DNA of 64,000 nt from Xenorhabdus szentirmaii DSM 16338 (lineage in GTDB: Bacteria > Pseudomonadota > Gammaproteobacteria > Enterobacterales > Enterobacteriaceae), in contig NZ_NIBV01000001.1 of NCBI RefSeq assembly GCF_002632585.1, positions 1,693,203 to 1,757,202 on the forward strand, given 5' to 3'. Below are positions 40,915-48,701 of the stretch, one piece after another. Position numbers and translations under genes: made by a program. The notes beneath the pieces are model-generated. The model was not told the origin of the DNA. It saw only the letters and a program-made list of their open reading frames with translations, and ran no database searches. The stretch's first letter is position 1; every line of letters begins with the position of its first letter.

Positions 40915-42289
40915 AACCGTTGTTATTGTTAGAGGAACACCGGCAAGTGGCAAATCCACCACATGTCATCAGTTGAAAGAAACGATGTTGGCACAGGGGC
41001 TGACGGTTTCCTATTTACCGTGGGATACTTTTCATCATTTCGTTGAGCCACGCACATACCTCACACAAAAAATTATCATAGAAGATACCTTGCGGCTGTT
41101 AAAGGTTGCTGATGATTGCCTTGATGCCGGCAGTGATCTGATTATTTTGGATGGTGTATTTATTTATCCTGAAGAAATTGATGCCATTCATTCCCTGTTT
41201 ACCCAAAAAAATGCCCGAATTCTGCATTATCGGCTTGTTGCGCCGGAAGAAACACTGCTTACCCGTAATCAGGAACGTGCTGTTGAAGATCGTTTGCCGA
41301 ATTCCCGTATCAGTGAAGTGGCTCAGGATAAGTTGTGGAGTGACAATTTATCCTATGAAACTTTATTGGATAGCGCGAAATATTCCACAGACAGGATTGT
41401 GGAACGGATAGGCCAGGATATTATGCAACAACCTGTGTCCACCAATGTTTTTGCCAACCCAACGACTTCTCACTTATGGCGGCTGGGAACGGAGTTGCGT
41501 TACCCAAAATGTAAGCGTTTTAAGCATATTGACCTAGTCTGGCAAGAAGAGCACCAGCAGTGGCAAAGCAATATTTTCTTTGATTTCACCTTGATGGCTG
41601 AAGAAGAAATCGAATTGCTCGCTTTGTTACAACAGCAATCTCAACCCATTGTATTTAAATATTTAAATGCAGACTCCCATGCCTGTCGTGACTTGCGGCA
41701 TTTCGTGCAACGGCATGGATTACGGTGCTCTGTAGATAGCCAATGGTTAGCGCCCATTATCAATATTCCTCCTCAGACAACGGTGACTGATTTTTTGATC
41801 CAACGTTCAACACGATTAAAACGCAGTCTCAAAAAAGCACGGAACTACAAGACCGTCACTCGTTACAGTACCTCTGGGCAAACTGAACAACTGTGGCAGG
41901 ACGCTTTAGATGTCGATTCCAGAAGCTGGAAGGTGGCGCAGCAAAGTGATATGCGCAGTCTGAACCGTGAAGATCTCCAATATCTCCCCGGCCTGTTATC
42001 CAAAAGTCATCATTACCATCTGGCTGTTACCTATGATGGTAAGGATATACCCGGTGCCTGGTCATTGATGCTAAATAACGGCGCCGGTCAATGGTATGCC
42101 GCTAAATGGGGTTGCAGTGATCAGGGTAGGGAAAGACTAATGGGAATTCATTGTCTGATGAGTCATCTGGAAATGCTTTACTGCCCTTATACTGGCCTTC
42201 AGGTTGATCTCTGGGGCAGGAACAATGAATTCTATGACCAATTAGCCAATCAATATATTGAACGGCTTCATTTTAGGATTACATCATGA
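40904..42289 (+). CDS. P-loop kinase fused to a CelD/FemAB-type GNAT acyltransferase
   Basis: 461 residues in two parts. Residues 1-170 form a small-molecule-kinase-like P-loop domain with Walker A GTPASGKST (11-19), a DLIILDGVF strand, and RNQERAVEDR as lid. Residues about 200-461 match the BioF2/CelD-like acetyltransferase (double-GNAT) pattern: STRLKRSLKKARNY, VDSRSWK, then HHYHLAVTYDGKDIPGAWSL, and VDLWGRNNEFYDQLANQ. Members of that fold include FemAB-type enzymes that take aminoacyl groups from tRNA. A kinase-acyltransferase fusion is unusual. The neighbouring aaRS-like gene would suit a tRNA- or adenylate-fed acyl transfer. Confidence 0.7.
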   Translation: MKYKTVVIVRGTPASGKSTTCHQLKETMLAQGLTVSYLPWDTFHHFVEPRTYLTQKIIIEDTLRLLKVADDCLDAGSDLIILDGVFIYPEEIDAIHSLFTQKNARILHYRLVAPEETLLTRNQERAVEDRLPNSRISEVAQDKLWSDNLSYETLLDSAKYSTDRIVERIGQDIMQQPVSTNVFANPTTSHLWRLGTELRYPKCKRFKHIDLVWQEEHQQWQSNIFFDFTLMAEEEIELLALLQQQSQPIVFKYLNADSHACRDLRHFVQRHGLRCSVDSQWLAPIINIPPQTTVTDFLIQRSTRLKRSLKKARNYKTVTRYSTSGQTEQLWQDALDVDSRSWKVAQQSDMRSLNREDLQYLPGLLSKSHHYHLAVTYDGKDIPGAWSLMLNNGAGQWYAAKWGCSDQGRERLMGIHCLMSHLEMLYCPYTGLQVDLWGRNNEFYDQLANQYIERLHFRITS

Positions 42290-43164
42290 TGGCCGGCCAC
42301 AATAGAGTGTTTGCGGAAAATATCGTGTCTTCGGAAAATCCCACGCGGTTGGAAGATATGATCCATTATGGCCGCTCAGTACGAGATTTTTTCTATGTGG
42401 ATCTACAGGCCATCGCGCCCCGGGGTTACTGCCTGCTGCCAGAGTGGATATGTCAAAGTATGGTTGATTCCGTTTACGCTGCAAATTGGCAACCACTTTT
42501 CTACCCTGTTTTACCGCCGGCACAAGCCAGTATGATTTTACAGGCAGATATCCAAGCCCTGATGAAAATGCTGATTGCCCGGCCACAACCCTGTGCCGTA
42601 CTTCTCGCTCATCCCTTGGGCTATATTGATCCGGGATGTCTGGCATTTTTGCGGCAAATGCAAAACAACCATCAGGTTCACGTATTTCTGGATCTTTCTC
42701 AGGGCTATGGCAGGAAAGATTGCCTGCAAGAGATTTTGCATGTGAGTGCCGCGTATTATTCTTTCAATGGCAACAAACTTATTGGTACCGGAGGAGCATT
42801 ACGCCTTCGTCTAACAGGAAGGGAATCGGTTCCTTCATCGGTCATAAATATTTTGACAATCTTTTCCACTGCGGCTGAAGAAAAATTTTCAGTATTAAGG
42901 GACTGTCTAAAAACCAGTGCCATTGAAGATGATATACGCGATGTTTCACTGTACGTTGCTTACCAGTCGAGCCCCTACCGTACCGTATTGAATTGGGGGC
43001 AGTGTTCCTCCTCTTTGCAAACATTACTTAAACGTCTGGGGCTGATTCAGCCTTTACTTGCTGAACCACGGCAAGAAAAAGGGCTTTCCAGTACAAATTA
43101 TCACCAATGGTGTGAAAAGGTTATGTTGATGTTCAGTTCACCCAGAGTTGAATGGAGTCAGTAA
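42286..43164 (+). CDS. short PLP fold-type I aminotransferase-like protein
   Basis: 292 residues, about 90 fewer than a DegT enzyme. It has the cofactor-binding strand VFLDLSQGYG (D136) and a probable PLP lysine K164 in YYSFNGNKLIGTGGALRL, parallel to FSFQANKLISSGEGG of the upstream aminotransferase. The usual N-terminal NGT block and most of the C-terminal domain are not recognisable. It may be a second, divergent aminotransferase, a degenerate partner subunit, or an enzyme with another PLP reaction. Its stop shares bases with the start of the next gene's region (2 bases apart). Confidence 0.6.
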   Translation: MMAGHNRVFAENIVSSENPTRLEDMIHYGRSVRDFFYVDLQAIAPRGYCLLPEWICQSMVDSVYAANWQPLFYPVLPPAQASMILQADIQALMKMLIARPQPCAVLLAHPLGYIDPGCLAFLRQMQNNHQVHVFLDLSQGYGRKDCLQEILHVSAAYYSFNGNKLIGTGGALRLRLTGRESVPSSVINILTIFSTAAEEKFSVLRDCLKTSAIEDDIRDVSLYVAYQSSPYRTVLNWGQCSSSLQTLLKRLGLIQPLLAEPRQEKGLSSTNYHQWCEKVMLMFSSPRVEWSQ

Positions 43165-43165
43165 A

Positions 43166-44251
43166 ATGTTAGAGCTCAAACAAGTTACCCCTCAATCTTC
43201 TTCATGGAATGCATTTCTTCACCTTTATGGCGAGTATTTTCAACGCCATTGGCCAGAAGTTTTTGGCGATCAATCCGAAGAAGAGATGGCAAAAGAAAAC
43301 CATACAACCCTTAAGCAACGTATCCTGCAAGGTGGCAGAGGGTTGTTTTTGTTGCTGAATGCCGGGCAATTGGCAGGGTTAGCCAATGTGTATCTTGAAC
43401 GGGAAGAAAAAGTGACCCTGAATATTGCTGAATTTTATATCAGGGATGAATATCAACGCCAAAAGATGGGGCATGGATTATGGCATGCCATGTTGCAATG
43501 GGGACGCCGCCACGGCGCAACACAGGTTCATCTGGAAACCGATGTTGGTAAAAAAGCCAACCTTTTTTGGCAATCTCACGGGCTGTCAAGCCATCAAGCA
43601 GGTGATCGCATGCATTACAGTGGTCCCATACTTCCCCTAAAAATACTTTGGATCAGGCACGGACAAATTATTCCGCTTGATCATCTGGACTATTGCCCTG
43701 AAGATAATTTAATTGCCCTTGATGCTGCCTCAGTCAAACAGGCTGAAAAAATCGGTAAACAAATACTGGGGGAATTTCCATGGCAGACTATTTATACTTC
43801 ACCTCAACGCCGGGCACTTGAAACCGCCAAAGCATTCAGTTCAAGCACGCCTTCTTGTTTGCTGCAAGAAACAGATGCATTGTGTGAATTCTTTCCAGAA
43901 GAACTGATTGGCATGAAGCTTAAAGCGATCCCGCATCGTTATGGTGAAGATTATGCCTGGCGGTTACTGCACACTCCGCTTGACTCGCCTTTCAAAGATT
44001 CAGAACCAGTAACGGATGCAGCCAATAGAATTCATCGTTTTATCATGCAAATTGGCGATGAACTCTCAATGTCTTCTATGCGGATTATAGTTTCCCATCA
44101 AAATTTGCATAATATTTTCCTGGCCCATTTAATGGCAAAGGATCTCAATCTTTCGGGACGATTTCACCTTAATAATCTTCATGGCAGTACGTTTTTATAT
44201 TGTCCTTATACTAAACAATTTGATATAGAAAATGTAAATATTCCTTTATGA
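43166..44251 (+). CDS. GNAT acetyltransferase - histidine phosphatase fusion
   Basis: 361 residues from the ATG at 43166 (GGAG 8 bases before; a TTG at 43148 opens the frame but has no site). Residues about 1-150 are a GNAT domain: LNIAEFYIRDEYQRQKMGHGLW is the acetyl-CoA-binding part and THLETDVGKKANLFWQSHGL-like its end. Residues about 158-361 are a histidine phosphatase: catalytic RHGQ (164-167), YTSPQRRALETA, CEFFPEE and the second histidine in IIVSHQNLHN. This pairing suggests acetylation and dephosphorylation of the same intermediate, for example removal of the phosphate added by the upstream kinase domain. Confidence 0.75.
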   Translation: MLELKQVTPQSSSWNAFLHLYGEYFQRHWPEVFGDQSEEEMAKENHTTLKQRILQGGRGLFLLLNAGQLAGLANVYLEREEKVTLNIAEFYIRDEYQRQKMGHGLWHAMLQWGRRHGATQVHLETDVGKKANLFWQSHGLSSHQAGDRMHYSGPILPLKILWIRHGQIIPLDHLDYCPEDNLIALDAASVKQAEKIGKQILGEFPWQTIYTSPQRRALETAKAFSSSTPSCLLQETDALCEFFPEELIGMKLKAIPHRYGEDYAWRLLHTPLDSPFKDSEPVTDAANRIHRFIMQIGDELSMSSMRIIVSHQNLHNIFLAHLMAKDLNLSGRFHLNNLHGSTFLYCPYTKQFDIENVNIPL

Positions 44252-44260
44252 GGAAATAAT

Positions 44261-45433
44261 ATGCTAGAAAATTCACCATATATTATTTTTGATGCAGATC
44301 CATTCTGCTTTGGGCCAATTTCTACCACGTTAAACGTGGTAGAGAAATTAAAAAATCGCAGTAAATTAATGTCAGACACTAAATTTATTTTATTAGGCAC
44401 ACTTACCTCTTCTCAATTAGGTCAAACATCCGGCTTATTTGATGCGATTTATGAGTGTAATACGACTTCCGTTTCGGATCTTTCACGTTATTCTGAGCTT
44501 ATTTCAGGGGCAAGTTTATATATCAGCAATACAAACCCACATTCGATTGATTTTGTCTCGAAATTTAACACGCCTATTATCTATATCGATACGCTATTTT
44601 GGATGTGGGATGATTTTCATGTTGATCTACACCAAACGGAAAAAACGTTTATTCAAGATTTTCACGGAATAGAACACAATATTGAACGGTTTCAGGATAA
44701 ACTGGGTGATTATCAAGTGATACCCCCGATCCTCCACAGTACCCTGCAACAATACATGATGGATGACTCTCCCCCGGAAGGGGTGCTAATTACGCTGGGT
44801 GGTATTGATACTGTCTACGCCGATACCACGGATTTTTATTACCACTTCCTGGCAGAATTATTGGCTATTCCTTATCTGCAACAGGAACCCCATATTACGA
44901 TAGCTGGCGGGGGTAAAACGATCGTCAATCTGGCAGAGATGTTTGCCCAAACACATCCTCATGTTGATATTGGCTGTTTTTCACGACATGAGTTTCTACA
45001 GAAATTACATCGTGCCCGCAAGGTATTGGCCAATCCAGGCCTTACCACATTTTATGAGTGTGTCACTCTCAATAAAGATGTTTTTTTCTTACCGCCACAA
45101 AATTATAGTCAGCAATTACAATTAGATGTTTATCTACAACACTATTATGGTCATGAACATGGTTTTTTATGGCAACCTGAATATGGTTATCCTGATATTC
45201 CCCGGTATCTGCCAGAAAAAGAGGGGTTGGCATTAATTAAAAAATGCAATGATTTATTTATTAATAGCCCCACAGAAAGAAAAAGAGCTATGGATATGAT
45301 TAGCCAATTCCTTTCAAAAGAAAAAAATAACACTCATTTTTATCATGAATCAAAAAATAACAATGACATTATTTCTGAATGCATTGAAAATATATTGTTC
45401 AATCAAAAAATAAAAAATAATAGTATGGCTTGA
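44261..45433 (+). CDS. GT-B-type glycosyltransferase
   Basis: 390 residues, no signal. N-terminal Rossmann half with IIFDADPFCFGPIST and a C-terminal half with VLITLGGIDTVYADT (about 175-190), ITIAGGG and KVLANPGLTTFYECVTLNKDVFFLPP (about 262-287). The last is the nucleotide-sugar-binding region of MurG/GT1-like glycosyltransferases. It probably transfers a sugar to the operon's product. It also resembles PseG-type sugar-nucleotide hydrolases in fold, so hydrolysis is an alternative. The C-terminal 30 residues are Asn/Lys-rich and low in complexity. Confidence 0.65.
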   Translation: MLENSPYIIFDADPFCFGPISTTLNVVEKLKNRSKLMSDTKFILLGTLTSSQLGQTSGLFDAIYECNTTSVSDLSRYSELISGASLYISNTNPHSIDFVSKFNTPIIYIDTLFWMWDDFHVDLHQTEKTFIQDFHGIEHNIERFQDKLGDYQVIPPILHSTLQQYMMDDSPPEGVLITLGGIDTVYADTTDFYYHFLAELLAIPYLQQEPHITIAGGGKTIVNLAEMFAQTHPHVDIGCFSRHEFLQKLHRARKVLANPGLTTFYECVTLNKDVFFLPPQNYSQQLQLDVYLQHYYGHEHGFLWQPEYGYPDIPRYLPEKEGLALIKKCNDLFINSPTERKRAMDMISQFLSKEKNNTHFYHESKNNNDIISECIENILFNQKIKNNSMA

Positions 45434-45552
45434 AGATAAAATAATGATGAAAACTGCGTTTGTTCATGTTGTTATATCTATGATTTTTTCATAAAGAAGC
45501 CATTATCATCTATGGATAAACATGTAATCTTATTTCTATAAGAGGTAATCCT

Positions 45553-46080
45553 GTGTCTAAATTATTTTCCAATCTTAATGTATTTATTGGTGGTCCCATT
45601 CAACATGCACTGAAATTAAGGGCATTGGACAGCGATTTACAGGCCCACATTAAATCTGCCATTTATCAATTAGAGTCACTCGGTGCAGAAGTTTTTTCAG
45701 CCCATCGCACAGAGCAGTTTGGTGGAGCCACACACCTATTTACCCCAGAGGAAGTTTCGCAGCGGGATCTCCAGTGGATGAAACAGTGTGATATTTTTGT
45801 TGCTATTTTGCCCACCTGCCGACAACAGAAACAACTCATCAGAACAGATGGCACGCATATTGAATTGGGTTGGGCTTCAGCCTTAAATCGCCCGATTATC
45901 CTGGTTACTGAAAAACCCTTTTGCCATTCTGCCAGCCACTTATTAAAAGGGCTATCCGCCGTTGCTCAGGTTCATCATATCTGCCTGAATGATTTTGAGC
46001 ATGACCCCGCGATATTAATCCATACCATGCAATCCATAATAGAAAAGACAGCTAGCCTGAAATATTCAGCTACTGCATAA
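45553..46080 (+). CDS. nucleoside 2-deoxyribosyltransferase-like N-glycosidase
   Basis: 175 residues starting at GTG with AGAGG before it. NVFIGGPI (9-16), CDIFVAILP (79-87) and TDGTHIELGWASALNRPII with probable nucleophile E104 match the nucleoside deoxyribosyltransferase fold. The same fold is used by nucleotide N-glycosidases of nucleoside-antibiotic pathways (BlsM, MilB), which release the base from CMP or hydroxymethyl-CMP. As the last gene of the operon, 119 bases after the glycosyltransferase, it supports a nucleoside-derived precursor or product; that is inference. Closed by a strong hairpin. Confidence 0.75.
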   Translation: MSKLFSNLNVFIGGPIQHALKLRALDSDLQAHIKSAIYQLESLGAEVFSAHRTEQFGGATHLFTPEEVSQRDLQWMKQCDIFVAILPTCRQQKQLIRTDGTHIELGWASALNRPIILVTEKPFCHSASHLLKGLSAVAQVHHICLNDFEHDPAILIHTMQSIIEKTASLKYSATA

Positions 46081-46091
46081 AATCAGGCCAG

Positions 46092-46120
46092 ACAACCACC
46101 TACCAAAGTAGGTGGGTTGT
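46092..46120 (+). terminator. hairpin closing the biosynthetic operon
   Basis: ACAACCACCTAC (46092-46103) pairs with GTAGGTGGGTTGT (one bulged G) around CAAA, followed by AATTTGTTTT. Strong stem 12 bases after the last stop codon. glk converges from the right. Confidence 0.75.
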
Positions 46121-46196
46121 AATTTGTTTTCGATCTGAAAGTTGCTCATGCTAAAAAATAAATAGCATGAGTGAAGATAAGAGATATTGATTCTAT

Positions 46197-47165
46197 TTAC
46201 CCAATCGCTTTACCCAGTGATTGACGGATATAAGAGCCAGCGCCCAGCAATCCCGGCTTATCATGGGTAATCAGATAGACGGGAATATCCTGCAAATAGT
46301 TGGTAAATCGCCCTTTGCTTTCAAAACCTTTGCGGAATCCCGATTTCTGGAAGAAATCAAGGAAGCGCGGGACAATGCCACCGGCAATATAAACGCCACC
46401 GAATGCACCAATATTCAGAGCCAGATTCCCGCCAAAACGACCCAATGCCGAGCAGAAAATGGCGAGTGCTTGTTTACAGGCCGGGCAATTTCCCTTCAGT
46501 GCACGGTCAGAAATGTCGCGAGGGTTTAAGTTTTCCACGGGTTGATCGTTCAATTTCGCCAGAGAGCGGTAAATATTCACTAATCCGGGCCCGGAAAGAA
46601 CACGTTCGGCAGAGACATGACCATATTCTTCCCGCAATACATTCAGCATATGGGCTTCTTCCTGACTGTCTGGCGCAAAATCAACATGGCCGCCTTCACC
46701 GGGCAGGCTCATCCACTGAGTTCCCGTATGAATCAGGTGGGCGACGCCCAGTCCTGTCCCTGCACCATAAACTGCGATGGGGCGCTTGGGCTGAGGTTGT
46801 TTCCCACCAATCTGGATCGTATCACCGGCACCAAGAACCGGAATTGCGAGGGACACAGCGGTAAAGTCGTTAATAACGTCAAACCGTTCCCATCCCAAAG
46901 AGGCTTTCATTTGACTGACAGAAAAACGCCAGCTGTGGTTGGTCATGCTGATAACGTCATCTGTCACAGGGCAAGCGATAGCGATGCAGCCGTATTTTAT
47001 TTCACAGTTTTGTTGTTTCAGGTAGTGGCGGATAACAATTTCAAGCGATGCATAATGCGCACAGGGATAGAATTCGACAGCACTCAGTTGCCCAGTATCT
47101 ACATCACATAATGCCAGTCGTGCATTTGTACCACCGATATCGCCTACAAGGGCATAAGTTGTCAT
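46197..47165 (-). CDS. glk: glucokinase
   Basis: 322 residues (E. coli 321). Cytosolic ATP-dependent glucose phosphorylation. ATP-phosphate motif [14 protein letters not shown], catalytic INDFTAVS, glucose-binding [12 protein letters not shown] and [32 protein letters not shown] near the end. Upstream AGGAG. Stands alone. Confidence 0.97.
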   Translation of the reverse strand: MTTYALVGDIGGTNARLALCDVDTGQLSAVEFYPCAHYASLEIVIRHYLKQQNCEIKYGCIAIACPVTDDVISMTNHSWRFSVSQMKASLGWERFDVINDFTAVSLAIPVLGAGDTIQIGGKQPQPKRPIAVYGAGTGLGVAHLIHTGTQWMSLPGEGGHVDFAPDSQEEAHMLNVLREEYGHVSAERVLSGPGLVNIYRSLAKLNDQPVENLNPRDISDRALKGNCPACKQALAIFCSALGRFGGNLALNIGAFGGVYIAGGIVPRFLDFFQKSGFRKGFESKGRFTNYLQDIPVYLITHDKPGLLGAGSYIRQSLGKAIG

Positions 47166-47307
47166 GGTTTATCTCCTTAAGTCTTACGAAACGGTTTATA
47201 TCCTGATAGAACCTGTCAAAAGCCGAATTGAGGCGATTTTACACAAGGACGGGCATAAAGGCGCATAAAAATGATCCGTTGAAAACCCGCCATTTTAGGT
47301 TGGTGGA

Positions 47308-48570
47308 TTAACGCAAGCCAAGCCCACGTCGGCCAATGGCATTTAACTCAGCCACAGTAAAGCGGCTCTCCCAGTTTTTTTCATAATCCTCACGAGGAAA
47401 ATCAGCCGGAGATGTCCCATTTTTCAGTGATTCAATCACTTTATGCGCATAAGTCAGGTTTCTGTCACACCGGGGCGCTGCGGGAATATACATTACATTT
47501 CCCCAACCTTGCTGGTTTTTCACGGAAGCAACAGAATGGATGAGATCACAATGCCACCAAACGGAATCTCCCGCCTGCAAGGACGGGATACTGAACAGGC
47601 TTTGGATGAGGTGAGGGTGCCATTTTTCGGAAGCTGGCAATGCTTTTCCGGGAGCAACACCGCAAAGCTCATCTTCAGGTACGTCTTTTAGTAAAGGACG
47701 CAGCAATAAATAAGCCATCGCCTCCGGTATGGGAACGACATGCAGAAGCCCCTGGTTGAGCATCATGTCGGACAGTGCTGTCCAGCCTTGAAATGTGCGA
47801 AAAATTGAACATCGTGTAGTATTATTCTGCTCATATTCATTGATTTCAGGGCGATAAGCGGCATCCCAAGGATCATAATCTGTAAATCGATTATTGAAAA
47901 TATGCCTGAATACTTTTTGGTAGGCGGGATGTAGCCAGCGTTCCAATGCACCGGAGTCCATATGTGCACCCAGCCCTTTGGACGTTGTACCGGGTGGCCT
48001 GCGACGAATTCGATCGGGATAAATCATGCTGATATCAGGATCGAACCAACGTATTCCGTCTGACTCAAATTTCCACAGTCGATTGAGAAAAGATTGCACT
48101 TGAGCGATTTCTTCACTTTGCCGGGCCTGCATTTGTGCCTGTGACCAATAAATGGGATAAATTTCTGGTCGGGAGGCGTCAAGGCTGCCGAAATAGCTAT
48201 CTCCTGCGTTCTGATAAACATCATCAAAATGATTTAAATGGAGGTAATCAAGCATTGATTTATCCCAGTCCAACGCGGTATTGCGGGAAAAATTCTGCCT
48301 GACGACTAAACACCCACGGCGTTTAATTTTTTGTATGGTTTCTTCTGTAACACGATTTTCGGCCAGATCACGCCAATGGATTTCAGGCCAGGCGCTGCCT
48401 GAATTTTTTTCATCCTCCCGGGCTGCAAACAATTCTTGTTCTATTTTTCGGCAAACTTGCTCGAACAGGCCTTCAACATCGCCAATCTGCTTGCGCATGG
48501 TTTGTTTCATCAGGCGAATTTTTTGTCGGTAATTTTCAGGGAAAGCCATAGACGTAAATGATGCATCCAT
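47308..48570 (-). CDS. YbiU/DUF1479-family protein
   Basis: 420 residues, soluble. Matches the DUF1479 family (E. coli YbiU): RRGCLVVRQNFSRNTALDWD, RPPGTTSKGLGAHMDSGALERW and DSVWWHCDLIHSVASV. The HxD of AHMDSG and the later histidine of DLIHSV are arranged as in Fe(II)/2-oxoglutarate dioxygenases, but the substrate is unknown. It lies upstream of glk on the same strand with 142 bases between, too far to call an operon. Confidence 0.85.
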   Translation of the reverse strand: MDASFTSMAFPENYRQKIRLMKQTMRKQIGDVEGLFEQVCRKIEQELFAAREDEKNSGSAWPEIHWRDLAENRVTEETIQKIKRRGCLVVRQNFSRNTALDWDKSMLDYLHLNHFDDVYQNAGDSYFGSLDASRPEIYPIYWSQAQMQARQSEEIAQVQSFLNRLWKFESDGIRWFDPDISMIYPDRIRRRPPGTTSKGLGAHMDSGALERWLHPAYQKVFRHIFNNRFTDYDPWDAAYRPEINEYEQNNTTRCSIFRTFQGWTALSDMMLNQGLLHVVPIPEAMAYLLLRPLLKDVPEDELCGVAPGKALPASEKWHPHLIQSLFSIPSLQAGDSVWWHCDLIHSVASVKNQQGWGNVMYIPAAPRCDRNLTYAHKVIESLKNGTSPADFPREDYEKNWESRFTVAELNAIGRRGLGLR

Positions 48571-48664
48571 TATAGCTCCTATTTTTTCACCCTAATTTCT
48601 TATGCAGATGGAATGAAATGGGCATTGGACAGTCAGTTAAGTAAGGACGCTTCAATTTTAACCA

Positions 48665-48688
48665 ATGCCCTGTAAAAAAACAGGGCAT
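48665..48688 (-). terminator. terminator after the AbgT-family gene
   Basis: Perfect 9-bp stem ATGCCCTGT / ACAGGGCAT with a loop of six A (T on the minus strand), 14 bases after the transporter stop. Confidence 0.6.
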
Positions 48689-48701
48689 AAGTTTTATCGT
48701 T

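Noticed and set aside
46403-46864. 153-codon plus-strand frame inside glk
   Set aside because: Antisense shadow of a fully conserved glk gene.
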